64,000 nt of DNA from Acinetobacter nosocomialis NIPH 2119 (GTDB taxonomy: Bacteria; Pseudomonadota; Gammaproteobacteria; Pseudomonadales; Moraxellaceae), in assembly GCF_000368085.1 (NCBI RefSeq), contig NZ_KB849239.1:2642170-2706169 (forward strand). Direction: 5' to 3'. The notes under the pieces were generated by a model. The model worked only from the letters and a program-made list of their open reading frames with translations. It searched no databases and was not told the DNA's origin. Position numbers and translations under genes: made by a program. Positions 55,588 to 64,000 of this stretch are shown piece by piece. The first letter of the stretch is position 1. The number at the start of each line of letters is the position of its first letter.

Positions 55588-57816
55588 ATGACCATAACGC
55601 CAAAGCCTGATTCAGTTGTTTATCGTGTGCGTGTTGCCGTACCTGTGCATCTGTACGACACTTTTGACTATACACTCACCAAAGCACAATATGAACGGGC
55701 TCAAGTAGGTTCACGCGTCGCAATTTCATTTGGACGGCAAAACCTGATTGGTATCATTACTGAAAAAGTTGACCCACAAGAATCATTTACAGGTAACTTT
55801 CAGCTTAAAGCCATTTCTGAACTTTTAGATGATGAGCCTATTTTAGATGAACAAGTTTTAAATTTATTGACATGGTCGGCACAATATTACCAATTTCCGA
55901 TTGGTGAGGTCATGCAAACTGCTTTACCTGCGTTATTACGTCAGGGTAAACCCATGGATGTTTTATTTCATCTATGGAAAATCATTCCATGTGACAATGT
56001 TGAAGCTCTGCTAAAACGCTCAATCAAACAACAAGACGCTTATCAAATTTTAAAATTACACCCTGCCGGAACCACAGAAAATATTCTTAATTTGAGTGGT
56101 GTAGAAACTGCGACACTTAAAGCACTTCAAAAGAAAGGACTGGTAGACTGTACGCTTGAGCCACATGACTTTAGCCCAGCACCCGTACAATTGGCTCAAA
56201 TGCCACTCACGCTCAATGAAGACCAAAAGAAAGCAACTCAGCACGTCATTAATGCACAGCATCAATATCAAGCGTTTTTATTAGATGGCTTAACCGGAAG
56301 TGGTAAAACCGAAGTTTACCTGCACATCATGCATGAAGTGCTAAAGCAAGGTAAGCAAGTACTGGTGTTAGTTCCTGAAATTGGTTTAACCCCTCAAACC
56401 ATTTCACGCTTTAAATCTCGTTTTAACTGTGACATTGCTTTATTACATTCGGGCTTAAATGACTCTAAACGCCTACAAGCCTGGCAACAAGCACAGGCTG
56501 GAAAGGCCTCTATTATTTTAGGAACACGTTCAGCCATTTATACCCCGCTGCCACGTTTGGGCCTTATCATTTTAGATGAAGAGCACGATCTGTCTTATAA
56601 ACAACAAGAAGGCTTTCGTTACCATGCCCGTGATGTCGCGCTTTACCGCGGACATTTACAAGGCTGTCCTGTTCTTTTAGGTTCAGCAACCCCAAGCATT
56701 GATAGCTATCACTTAGTCGAAACTGGCAAGTTAACTGCACTTCAGCTGAACCAACGTGCAGGCCATGCGCTTTTACCAAAAATGCATTTGATTGATCTTA
56801 AAATTGTCAAAAAACAGCATGGAATTAGCCAGCCTTTAATCGAGCAAATTAAAAATACCCTAGCAAGAAAAGAACAAGTTCTAATCTTTTTAAACCGACG
56901 TGGTTATGCACCTGTTCTGGTCTGTGAAAGTTGTGGTTGGCAAGCGAATTGTCCGCATTGTGATGCGCATTTTACGTTGCACACTCAGCCTTATTCTTAT
57001 TTACATTGTCACCACTGCGGCACGGTTCATCGCTTGCCAGACCACTGCCCTGAATGTCAGCAAAAGAGCCTCAAAACTTTAGGTGCTGGCACAGCCAAGG
57101 TTGAAGAGCATTTACAAGAATTATTTCCAGATCATGATGTGATTCGGGTCGATCGTGACAGCACCAGCCGAGTAGGTAGCTGGCAAAAAATTTATGATCG
57201 CATTCAGCAAAATAAACCTTCGATTTTGCTTGGTACGCAAATGTTGGCAAAAGGTCACCATTTTCCACATGTGACCTTGGTTGCTATTTTAGATATTGAT
57301 GCAGGTTTATTGAGTGTCGATATTCGAGCGCCAGAGCGTACTGCTCAATTGATTGTACAAGTGGCTGGTCGTGCAGGTCGTGGAGAACATAAAGGCCATG
57401 TTTATTTACAGACTTTAAGGCCAGATCATCCTTTACTCACCACGCTAATTGAAAAAGATTATCGGGCAGTCGCAAAGCAAACATTGGCTGAGCGTAAAGT
57501 TGCTTTACTGCCGCCTTATCGTTATGCAGTTTTAATTCGTGCTGAGTCAAAAGATCGTGACTATACTTTACATTTTTTAAATGAAGCTGCTGAGCAACTT
57601 CGCCAAATTGCAGGTGGTATTGTTGATATTTGGGGGCCAATTCCCGCACCAATGGAACGTAAAGCGGGACGTTACCGCGCCCATATGGTGATTTTGTCTG
57701 CTGACCGCGCTCGTCTGCATTTTTACTTAAGACAATGGTGGGCTCAGTTGGTCCATGCGCAAAGACAGCATCAACTCAGACTCTCTATTGATGTTGACCC
57801 GCAAGAATTTAGTTAG
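55588..57816 (+). CDS. priA: Primosomal protein N' (replication restart helicase PriA)
   Basis: PriA recognises stalled forks and reloads the replisome. The 742 residues include the N-terminal 3' DNA-binding domain (YRVRVAVPVHLYDTFDYTLT), the helicase with Walker A LLDGLTGSGKTEVY, motif II LDEEHDLSYKQQ, LLGSATPSIDSY, and the zinc-binding cysteines in CESCGWQANCPHCDAHFTLH and HHCGTVHRLPDHCPEC. The ending AGRAGRGEHKGHVYLQT and a C-terminal domain follow. Length and order are normal. It is divergent from gspF. Confidence 0.98.
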   Translation: MTITPKPDSVVYRVRVAVPVHLYDTFDYTLTKAQYERAQVGSRVAISFGRQNLIGIITEKVDPQESFTGNFQLKAISELLDDEPILDEQVLNLLTWSAQYYQFPIGEVMQTALPALLRQGKPMDVLFHLWKIIPCDNVEALLKRSIKQQDAYQILKLHPAGTTENILNLSGVETATLKALQKKGLVDCTLEPHDFSPAPVQLAQMPLTLNEDQKKATQHVINAQHQYQAFLLDGLTGSGKTEVYLHIMHEVLKQGKQVLVLVPEIGLTPQTISRFKSRFNCDIALLHSGLNDSKRLQAWQQAQAGKASIILGTRSAIYTPLPRLGLIILDEEHDLSYKQQEGFRYHARDVALYRGHLQGCPVLLGSATPSIDSYHLVETGKLTALQLNQRAGHALLPKMHLIDLKIVKKQHGISQPLIEQIKNTLARKEQVLIFLNRRGYAPVLVCESCGWQANCPHCDAHFTLHTQPYSYLHCHHCGTVHRLPDHCPECQQKSLKTLGAGTAKVEEHLQELFPDHDVIRVDRDSTSRVGSWQKIYDRIQQNKPSILLGTQMLAKGHHFPHVTLVAILDIDAGLLSVDIRAPERTAQLIVQVAGRAGRGEHKGHVYLQTLRPDHPLLTTLIEKDYRAVAKQTLAERKVALLPPYRYAVLIRAESKDRDYTLHFLNEAAEQLRQIAGGIVDIWGPIPAPMERKAGRYRAHMVILSADRARLHFYLRQWWAQLVHAQRQHQLRLSIDVDPQEFS

Positions 57817-57891
57817 ATGACTTGAATATCATGGTGTGAAGAAACCTTTTTGGCTTTACACTTAAAAAGATCAATACATTCGGGGTAATGA

Positions 57892-59733
57892 ATGTCATTC
57901 CTACTGCAAGCAACTATTTTTCTTGGAGCTTCTCTGATTTTAGTCCCTTTGGGTAAACGCTTAGGGATTGCAACAGTTTTAGGTTATTTATTTACGGGCA
58001 TACTTCTTGGCCCAAGTGTTTTAAATATTGCCCATGACCCTGAAGCCATTATGGAATTGGCTGAGTTTGGGGTCATCTTACTTATGTTCCTGATTGGCTT
58101 AGAGTTACGTCCACAGCGCTTATGGGAAATGCGTGACTCTATTTTCGTGATGGGAAGTTTGCAAGTGGTGATTACGGGCATAATTCTCATGCTCACCATA
58201 TTCCTGCTATTTCAACAACACCTCGCTGCGAGCTTTGTGATTGGTTTTGCGCTTGCGCTATCTTCTACGGCTTTTGTATTACAGCTTCTGTCTGAAAAAC
58301 AACAGCTCAATACGACTTATGGCCAGCAATCATTTTCAATTTTACTGTTCCAAGATATTGCAGCAATACCTTTACTAGCAGTCATTCCCCTCTTGGCAGG
58401 AACCGAATCTACCCATCATGGTATTGCTTATTTTGCTGCTATCATCGCAACATTTAGTGGACTATTCCTATTTAGTCGTTATGTGATGCGTCCATTTTTT
58501 CGTTTTGTCGCAAAAAGTGGTGCGACCGAACTGATTACCGCAGTGGGGTTATTTATTATTCTCGCTGTTGTGCTACTTATGGACACTTTAGGAATTAGCA
58601 CGACACTAGGCGCTTTTCTTACTGGGGTGCTTTTAGCCGACTCAGAATTTCGTCATGAACTTGAAGCAAGTATTGCTCCGTTTAAAGGGCTATTACTTGG
58701 TTTGTTCTTTATGACTGTGGGCATGACCACACAACTGTCTTTATTTATTGAAATGCCTTGGCTCATTATTGGCGGAGCGATTGGCTTACTCGTTATAAAA
58801 ACCCTCGTGTTGACCGCTATTGCCCGCTATAAAAAATATAGTTGGAACAATAGCCTGCTGCTTGGAACATGTTTAGCGCAAGGTGGTGAATTTGCATTTG
58901 TCATTTTAAGCCTTGCTAAAAGTGAAAAAGTTTTGACTGATGCTTTATTAGAACCTGTTACCCTGATTGTGACGTTGTCGATGGTTCTTACCCCAGTCAT
59001 TTACTGGATTATGGCAACTAAAATCATTCCTTTGTTTAATAAAGAACGCCCACCTGAATATGATGAAATTCCGCAACAAGATAATCCAATTATCATTGCT
59101 GGGTTTGGTCGCTTTGGACAAATTATTGCGCGTATTGCCCGTTTGCAGCACTTAGGCTTTACTGCCATCGACAACAACCTTCACCAAGTGGACTTTGTGC
59201 GTCGATACGGCGGTAAACTCTACTATGGAGATGTCACCCAACCTGACTTACTTCGCTCGGCAGGCATCGAAAAAGCCCAAGTATTTATTCTCGCAATAGA
59301 CGATGTCGAAGACTCTATGAACGTTGCGCGGCATCTAAGATTGAACTATCCCCACATAAAGTTACTAGCACGTGCACGTGACCGACATCATGTACATCTA
59401 TTAAGAGACTTAGGTGTTGAACATATTTGGCGTGAAACCTATTTATCATCACTAGGTATGGCTTATCGCGCTTTACGCGAACTTGGTATTTCAGATGAAC
59501 AAGCCTATAACAATATCGAAATCTTTCGAGATTATGATGAGAAATTACTCATTCAGCAGCAAAGTATTTATACCGATGAACAAAAGGTTTTTGAAACTCA
59601 TCGTAATGCGCTGGCTGAACTTGAACATCTCTTTGAAAGCGATGCACAGCAAGCCACATCAAGACATGACGTGAATTTAAAGCGTCATTTACAACCAAAT
59701 CGTATCGACATTACACGAGATCACGAAGAATAA
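57892..59733 (+). CDS. Kef-type CPA2 cation:proton antiporter
   Basis: The 613-residue protein has an N-terminal Na+/H+ exchanger domain of about 12 helices (residues 5-380, with FGVILLMFLIGLELRP and TTLGAFLTGVLLADSEFRHE) and a cytoplasmic TrkA-N/RCK domain with the Rossmann loop IIIAGFGRFGQIIARI (from about residue 400). This is the layout of KefB/KefC, glutathione-gated potassium efflux systems. No KefF/KefG partner gene adjoins, so I do not choose between B and C. GGGG precedes ATG 57892. Confidence 0.92.
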   Translation: MSFLLQATIFLGASLILVPLGKRLGIATVLGYLFTGILLGPSVLNIAHDPEAIMELAEFGVILLMFLIGLELRPQRLWEMRDSIFVMGSLQVVITGIILMLTIFLLFQQHLAASFVIGFALALSSTAFVLQLLSEKQQLNTTYGQQSFSILLFQDIAAIPLLAVIPLLAGTESTHHGIAYFAAIIATFSGLFLFSRYVMRPFFRFVAKSGATELITAVGLFIILAVVLLMDTLGISTTLGAFLTGVLLADSEFRHELEASIAPFKGLLLGLFFMTVGMTTQLSLFIEMPWLIIGGAIGLLVIKTLVLTAIARYKKYSWNNSLLLGTCLAQGGEFAFVILSLAKSEKVLTDALLEPVTLIVTLSMVLTPVIYWIMATKIIPLFNKERPPEYDEIPQQDNPIIIAGFGRFGQIIARIARLQHLGFTAIDNNLHQVDFVRRYGGKLYYGDVTQPDLLRSAGIEKAQVFILAIDDVEDSMNVARHLRLNYPHIKLLARARDRHHVHLLRDLGVEHIWRETYLSSLGMAYRALRELGISDEQAYNNIEIFRDYDEKLLIQQQSIYTDEQKVFETHRNALAELEHLFESDAQQATSRHDVNLKRHLQPNRIDITRDHEE

Positions 59734-59865
59734 CTTGAGATTTCGCAAAATGGCTATATTAAGGACTTATTCACATTGCCTAAATGATTGCGACAATCGG
59801 TACAAGAGTTGCCGATGTCCTGCTTGCAGCCACGCTGCATTCCCTAAGCTTGATTAAACCGAAGT

Positions 59866-59874
59866 TGTTATAAT
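59866..59874 (+). promoter_or_regulatory. Extended -10 promoter of hslO
   Basis: TGTTATAAT contains a perfect TATAAT (59869-59874) with the TGN extension, 25 bases before the hslO start codon. The only -35-like TTGATT (59850-59855) is just 13 bases away, so the promoter probably relies on the extension. I see no sigma-32 -10 element. Confidence 0.45.
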
Positions 59875-59898
59875 CTGCTTAGGGCCCTGGAGAATATT

Positions 59899-60774
59899 AT
59901 GTCTGATTTACGCCAACGCTTTTATATAGAGGACTTTCCTGTTCGCGGTGAAGTAGTTCATCTGGAAGAAGCATTACAAACTATTTTAGCTCAACGCGAC
60001 TACATGCCTGCGGTTAAGATTCTATTAGGCGAGATGTTGAGCGCGACTGCATTACTTGCAAGTACTTTAAAAATCAAAGGCCGTATCAGCTTGCAAATCC
60101 AGGCTAGCGGCTCTTTCAAATGGGCCATGGCTGAATGTAATCACTTAGGTGAAGTCCGTGCTTTAGCAGACTACGAAACAGATCCTCGTTTTGTTGAAGC
60201 AACTGACAGCAGTACAGTCCTTGGCGCTTTAGTTAATCCAATTTTATTTATTAACATCGAACCTGAGCATGGTGAGCGTTATCAAGGGATCGTACCTCTT
60301 GACCAAACAAACTTAGCGGGCTGTTTGATGCAGTATTATGATTTATCTGCTCAAATTCCAACTCGTATTGTGTTGGCAAGTACAGCTAAACGCTCTGGTG
60401 GTTTACTCATTCAGTTATTACCTCGTCATGATGAGGAAGAGCAAAAACTGGTTGATGAAGATTTATGGCCACGTTTAACCATGCTGACTGAAACGCTCAA
60501 GCCTGAAGAACTAACTGAGCTTTCAGCGAATGAAATTTTGTATCGTCTCTATAATGAAGAAGAAGTACGCTTGCCAGAGGTTGAACATTTAAAATTTGGC
60601 TGTACTTGCTCTAAAGAGCGCTGTGCTAAAGCACTCATTCAAATTGGTGTTGATGCTGTTCATGAAACATTGGAAGCACAAAACCCGATTCAAATGGATT
60701 GCCAGTTCTGTAATACTCGTTATGAATTCACTGCCGAAGAAGCATTAGGTCTGTTTGGTGAACATTTGAGTTAA
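59899..60774 (+). CDS. hslO: Redox-regulated chaperone Hsp33
   Basis: Hsp33 is a holdase switched on by oxidation and unfolding. The 291 residues have the family N-terminal domain (YIEDFPVRGEVVHLEEALQT, LLGEMLSATALLASTLK) and the C-terminal zinc redox switch with CxC as C235/C237 (FGCTCSKERC) and CxxC as C268/C271 (MDCQFC). GGAGA precedes ATG 59899. It complements katG in the window as an oxidative stress function. A strong terminator follows. Confidence 0.97.
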   Translation: MSDLRQRFYIEDFPVRGEVVHLEEALQTILAQRDYMPAVKILLGEMLSATALLASTLKIKGRISLQIQASGSFKWAMAECNHLGEVRALADYETDPRFVEATDSSTVLGALVNPILFINIEPEHGERYQGIVPLDQTNLAGCLMQYYDLSAQIPTRIVLASTAKRSGGLLIQLLPRHDEEEQKLVDEDLWPRLTMLTETLKPEELTELSANEILYRLYNEEEVRLPEVEHLKFGCTCSKERCAKALIQIGVDAVHETLEAQNPIQMDCQFCNTRYEFTAEEALGLFGEHLS

Positions 60775-60787
60775 TCTCTTACTTTAT

Positions 60788-60815
60788 AAAAAGGCGGTCA
60801 AACCGCCTTTTTATT
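60788..60815 (+). terminator. Terminator after hslO
   Basis: AAAAAGGCGGT pairs with ACCGCCTTTTT around CAA, directly after the hslO stop. Confidence 0.92.
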
Positions 60816-60910
60816 TATCTATAATTTTTGATGAGAATTTTCAGCATGTTATTTTAAATCAGTTAATATGAGCTTACTTTATAACCCAATAAATAAGATG
60901 CTTATATTTC

Positions 60911-61522
60911 ATGAATTATTTTGATTATTTTCTCTTTATTTTCAGTGTCATTATTATGATCGCCACACCTGGCCCTGTCATGATTTTGGTGGCAAGCGCC
61001 GGACTGAAAGGCGGATATAAAAAAGCACTGGAAACCATTTTTGGTACAAATCTCGCCTCACTGGTTTTAATTTTTATTTCGGTACTCGTACTTAAAGGAG
61101 TACTCGGTATTAATGAAAGCTATTTAAATATTATTCGTAATTTAGGTTGTCTCTATATTGGCTATTTAGGATTTAATATTCTCAAAGAAGTCATCCAAGC
61201 TCCGCATCCTGAGGCAATACAAACCGTTTCTGCCCAAAATGGTGGTTTTAAAAAAGGCTTTTTAGTGGGTATTTCAAACCCTAAAGATATTATTTTCTTT
61301 TCAGCTTTCTTTCCTCAATTTGTCTCTATTTCCCCTAACCTAAATTTCAGTTTGACCCTTCTTACACTGACATGGATTGTTTTAGATTTTTTAACCCTAT
61401 CTTTGGTTTATGTATTCTTCCGTCGCCTTTCTAACAGCCACTTATATCCTAAAATACTCGGCTTATGCGGCCTATTGCTTTTATTAATTGCCTTATACGG
61501 TTTATATCAAACTTTCATATAA
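60911..61522 (+). CDS. LysE/RhtB family amino acid exporter
   Basis: The 203-residue protein has six hydrophobic segments and the LysE family start FDYFLFIFSVIIMIATPGPV with the conserved PGP, then SAGLKGGYKKALETIFGTNL and GFLVGISNPKDIIFFSAFFP. The family exports amino acids and related small molecules by proton exchange. The substrate is unknown. The start ATG 60911 has a weak ribosome binding site. The gene is AT-rich and stands alone. Confidence 0.9.
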   Translation: MNYFDYFLFIFSVIIMIATPGPVMILVASAGLKGGYKKALETIFGTNLASLVLIFISVLVLKGVLGINESYLNIIRNLGCLYIGYLGFNILKEVIQAPHPEAIQTVSAQNGGFKKGFLVGISNPKDIIFFSAFFPQFVSISPNLNFSLTLLTLTWIVLDFLTLSLVYVFFRRLSNSHLYPKILGLCGLLLLLIALYGLYQTFI

Positions 61523-61671
61523 AGAATGAGAGGCATAGTCCTAATCGACTTATGTCTCTTCCACCTAGTCTCCCATTTTTGTAAGAGAACAACTCTTATA
61601 CAATCTAGCTCATTGAAAGCCTTAAAAATTGTTTCATAATGAAATAAACAACACCATCGTGATAAAACATT

Positions 61672-62634
61672 ATGGCCAAAAATTATTATGAAGAATTAGG
61701 GGTTAAACGAGAAGCCTCTGCTGATGAAATTAAAAAAGCATATCGCAAATTAGCTCGTAAATATCACCCCGATATCAGCAAAGAAAAAGATGCAGAAGAA
61801 AAGATGCAGGCGATTAACGTTGCCTACGACACCTTAAGCAATGCCGAAAAAAAGGCTGAATATGACCAAATGTTAGACCACCCACAAGGTTTCAACGGCT
61901 TTGGCCAAGGTGCAGCTCAAGGTGGATTTGATGGCGCACGCTTTTATCGTCAGGGCTTTACAGGCGGCAGCGGTGAACAAGCTGACTTTAGCGGTTTTGA
62001 AGACTTATTTGGTCGTTTTGGTGCAGGCTTTGGTGGTGGACAACAACAATACCAAAGGCAACAACGTAGTTATCGGGGTGAAGATCAACATGCCAGCATA
62101 GAGGTCGATCTTGATATTGCCTATCATGGGTCAACACAACAGATTACCTTACAAATTCCGACTGTGAATGTTTATGGTGAGCCTGAGGTACAACGCAAAA
62201 CCCTACAGGTGAAAATACCTAAAGGGATGAAGGAAGGCCAACAAATTCGTCTAAGCGGACAAGGACAAAGTGGCATCAATGGTGGTGCCAACGGCGATCT
62301 TTATATCGAGATTCAATATAAAGATACAGATCGTGTTCATGTAGAAGGCAGTGATGTATATTTAACTGTAGATGTAGCGCCTTGGGAGGCCGCATTAGGT
62401 CAAGGTATTGAAGTAAAAACACCTGCAGGACCTTTACATGTCAATTTACCAAAAAATGCAAAACAGGGACAACAGCTACGTTTAAAAGACAAAGGGATAC
62501 CAAATAAAACGCCAGGCCATCTTTATTTAATTTTAAATATTGTATTCCCACCTGTGCATTCTGAAAAAGAAAAAGAAGCCTATCAGCAATTGGCAGAAGC
62601 CTTTGCTTCATTCGAACCTCGTTCATCTCATTAG
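61672..62634 (+). CDS. cbpA: DnaJ-class co-chaperone CbpA
   Basis: CbpA is a DnaK co-chaperone and a nucleoid-associated protein. The 320 residues have an N-terminal J domain with HPD at 32-34 ([20 protein letters not shown]), a Gly/Phe/Gln-rich linker (about 73-140), and C-terminal substrate domains ([40 protein letters not shown]). The zinc domain of DnaJ is absent. cbpM follows after 11 bases, so the pair is an operon. Confidence 0.95.
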   Translation: MAKNYYEELGVKREASADEIKKAYRKLARKYHPDISKEKDAEEKMQAINVAYDTLSNAEKKAEYDQMLDHPQGFNGFGQGAAQGGFDGARFYRQGFTGGSGEQADFSGFEDLFGRFGAGFGGGQQQYQRQQRSYRGEDQHASIEVDLDIAYHGSTQQITLQIPTVNVYGEPEVQRKTLQVKIPKGMKEGQQIRLSGQGQSGINGGANGDLYIEIQYKDTDRVHVEGSDVYLTVDVAPWEAALGQGIEVKTPAGPLHVNLPKNAKQGQQLRLKDKGIPNKTPGHLYLILNIVFPPVHSEKEKEAYQQLAEAFASFEPRSSH

Positions 62635-62645
62635 GGAGCAAGATC

Positions 62646-62975
62646 ATGACAACCATCCATTATCGAGAAATTGTATGTGACGGCCACACCTTTAGTGCTG
62701 AAGTCGTTGATGAACAATGTACATTTGATCTGCAACAATTTGCTCAAGCCTGTGGTCAAAGCCCGGACTGGATTCTAGAGCTCATTGAGTACGATATTTT
62801 AGCGATTGATACTCCACCTGAAAAACATCAGTTTTTGGGTGAAGATGTTATTCGTGCTCGTAAAGCGTATCGTTTGCAACGTGACTTTGATGCAAGTTTG
62901 GCAGCAGTTGCGGTGATGTTAGATTTGATTGATGAAGTGCAACAACTTAGAAAACAGTTGAAGCATTTTCATTAA
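62646..62975 (+). CDS. cbpM: Chaperone modulatory protein CbpM
   Basis: CbpM binds the J domain of CbpA and inhibits it. The 109-residue protein is a MerR-like helical domain (FDLQQFAQACGQSPDWILEL, YDILAIDTPPEKHQFLGED) followed by an effector helix with VIRARKAYRLQRDFDASLAA. It is placed directly after cbpA, as in enterobacteria. GGGAGCA lies ahead of ATG 62646. Confidence 0.93.
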   Translation: MTTIHYREIVCDGHTFSAEVVDEQCTFDLQQFAQACGQSPDWILELIEYDILAIDTPPEKHQFLGEDVIRARKAYRLQRDFDASLAAVAVMLDLIDEVQQLRKQLKHFH

Positions 62976-63014
62976 GATTTTTTCTTCTAAATAATCTTTA
63001 AAGTAGGTATGAAC

Positions 63015-63132
63015 TAACGTGATGGGCGGCATGGATGCCGCCTTTTGGACTGCGATAACATGGATGTACCGTCAGTCCAATAAAGGGGTTTTGTTACTTT
63101 TGCCCAGTCAAAAGTAAGGATATGCCTATACA
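63015..63132 (-). repeat. Dispersed three-hairpin repeat, copy 2
   Basis: This is the reverse-oriented partner of 38891-39008. On the plus strand it has GGCGGCAT-GG-ATGCCGCC, a longer stem GGACTG..CAGTCC enclosing ACATGGATGT, and the GTTACTTTTG / CAAAAGTAAG stem. Both copies end in the same TGTATAGGC. It sits between convergent cbpM and corA and may also end their transcripts. Confidence 0.8.
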
Positions 63133-63205
63133 AAAAATATCTAATTAATCCATATATTTGAGGCAGTACTAACAAATCAACTTTACTGATCTTTGAAAAT
63201 TCCTA

Positions 63206-64000
63206 TTACTTCAACCGAGTAATCTTCTCCACTTCCTTCAAAGTCTGCTTAATCGGTTCATATTCCAAAAACCAGAACAAATTCATACGCTCTTGACGGT
63301 GCTGCTGAGCCAATAAATCAATAACGCTTTTCTCACCACGCCCAACTAAATGCTGTCTATAGAAGTAGTACAACAATAAAACCGTACTGAGCAACATGAC
63401 ACCGAGCATAATCCAGAAACCCACTGGCGATTTAAGCCCCGGAATAAACTCAAAGTTCATCCCGTAAATACCAGTTAAAAGCGTGAGAGGCGCAAATACA
63501 GCGGTAATAATGGCAAGAATACGCATATTTTCATTAGTCTGGTTTGCAATCGCTGAGAAATGCAAATCTATTGCCGATTGAATCGCACTCCGTAAGCGTA
63601 AAGTATGTTTTTGAATACGTTCTACATGACTCATTAAATCATTCAAACGAACTAATAAAAGATCTTGTGAACTATGCGTACGCTCACCAATCACATGATG
63701 ATAATTTTCTACAATTTCATCCCGAAACTCTTGTAGGGTTTCGATTTGTTCTTCACACAAGTTTTCGACCTGCTGAAAGGCCATGTTTTCATGAAACAGT
63801 TGATGCCATTGTTTAAAACGACGATTGCCCTGTAATAGTTGTTGTTGCCAGTGCTCGACTCGTCTGGTTAAAGGCGAACGAATATCAAGATAACCATCCA
63901 CCATGCTATTGAGCAGACGTAAACATAAATCTACAGGTGAATTAGGCAACTTACGGGTTTTATTTTGTTCTTCTAAGGTTTTACATAAAATATTTTCAAG
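63206..64000 (-). CDS. corA: CorA family magnesium transporter, 5' part outside the window
   Basis: The frame is open from its stop at 63206 to the window end, giving at least 265 residues. The C-terminal part shows the CorA core: a long helix region (EFRDEIVENYHHVIGERTHS, RLNDLMSHVERIQKHTLRLR), two membrane helices with the selectivity motif GMN in LTGIYGMNFEFIPG, and a basic cytoplasmic tail. CorA forms pentameric magnesium channels. The TTG at 63949 is probably internal, since the frame continues upstream and CorA proteins are over 300 residues long. Confidence 0.9.
   Translation of the reverse strand, partial: LENILCKTLEEQNKTRKLPNSPVDLCLRLLNSMVDGYLDIRSPLTRRVEHWQQQLLQGNRRFKQWHQLFHENMAFQQVENLCEEQIETLQEFRDEIVENYHHVIGERTHSSQDLLLVRLNDLMSHVERIQKHTLRLRSAIQSAIDLHFSAIANQTNENMRILAIITAVFAPLTLLTGIYGMNFEFIPGLKSPVGFWIMLGVMLLSTVLLLYYFYRQHLVGRGEKSVIDLLAQQHRQERMNLFWFLEYEPIKQTLKEVEKITRLK

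Noticed and set aside
1..64000. CRISPR array, prophage, insertion sequence or secretion-effector island
   Set aside because: No regular repeat-spacer pattern, no transposase, integrase or phage structural gene is present. The HopJ-family gene alone does not indicate a type III system.

Overview
The window is ordinary chromosome of an Acinetobacter, most likely from the A. calcoaceticus-baumannii complex. It is AT-rich, with A/T-ending codons and poly-U hairpin terminators. One MATE pump matches AbeM of A. baumannii along its full 448 residues as far as I recall that protein. Neighbour pairs shared with other Pseudomonadales support this: leuC beside a LysR gene, HAD-rppH-ptsP, and rne-rluC-HAD. 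I see no prophage, insertion sequence, CRISPR array or rRNA operon.

Layout. 1-5.3 kb: infA, an LprI-like protein, a small lipoprotein, then the leucine genes leuC-leuD-(lipoprotein)-leuB on the minus strand. 5.3-9.9 kb: DUF2061 protein behind a Fur-box-like site, LysR regulator, small membrane proteins, a membrane-anchored HExxH protein, DUF2252 protein and a HAD phosphatase. 10-19.3 kb: rppH, ptsP, katG, an MBL-fold hydrolase, a LysR regulator and a DUF1345 membrane protein. 19.3-28.5 kb: GST, WYL regulator, HAD phosphatase, rluC, divergent rne with a long leader, and a long-chain acyl-CoA synthetase. 28.5-38.8 kb: two tandem tRNA-Lys genes, LysR/SDR divergent pair, hemW, a YdcZ-type transporter with abeM, two SfnB/DszC-like flavoproteins, an AarF/ABC1 kinase, a zinc-free L31 gene and a HopJ-family protein. 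38.8-48.8 kb: a dispersed repeat, crcB with a fluoride riboswitch, GFA protein, FAD oxidoreductase, TrmB-like methyltransferase, yacG, gloC, hemH, a DUF4062 protein, murI, DUF1285 and ETF-ubiquinone oxidoreductase. 48.8-64 kb: tusA, corC-lnt, csaA, a DUF2798 protein with a structured leader, gspF-gspG, priA, a Kef-type antiporter, hslO, a LysE exporter, cbpA-cbpM, a second copy of the repeat and a CorA gene cut by the window end.

Most genes are housekeeping. The novelty lies between genes. The best candidate is the crcB leader. Downstream of a clear fluoride aptamer there are mutually exclusive hairpins. One hides the ribosome binding site of a 15-residue open reading frame, and that frame stops directly against the crcB ribosome binding site. 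This suggests fluoride control through translational coupling. Other leads are a multi-helix leader that can hide the ribosome binding site of the DUF2798 gene, a palindromic Zur-like operator at the zinc-free L31 gene, a dispersed repeat with compensating changes in its stems, and a DUF4062-coiled coil-C-terminal domain protein of unknown role.
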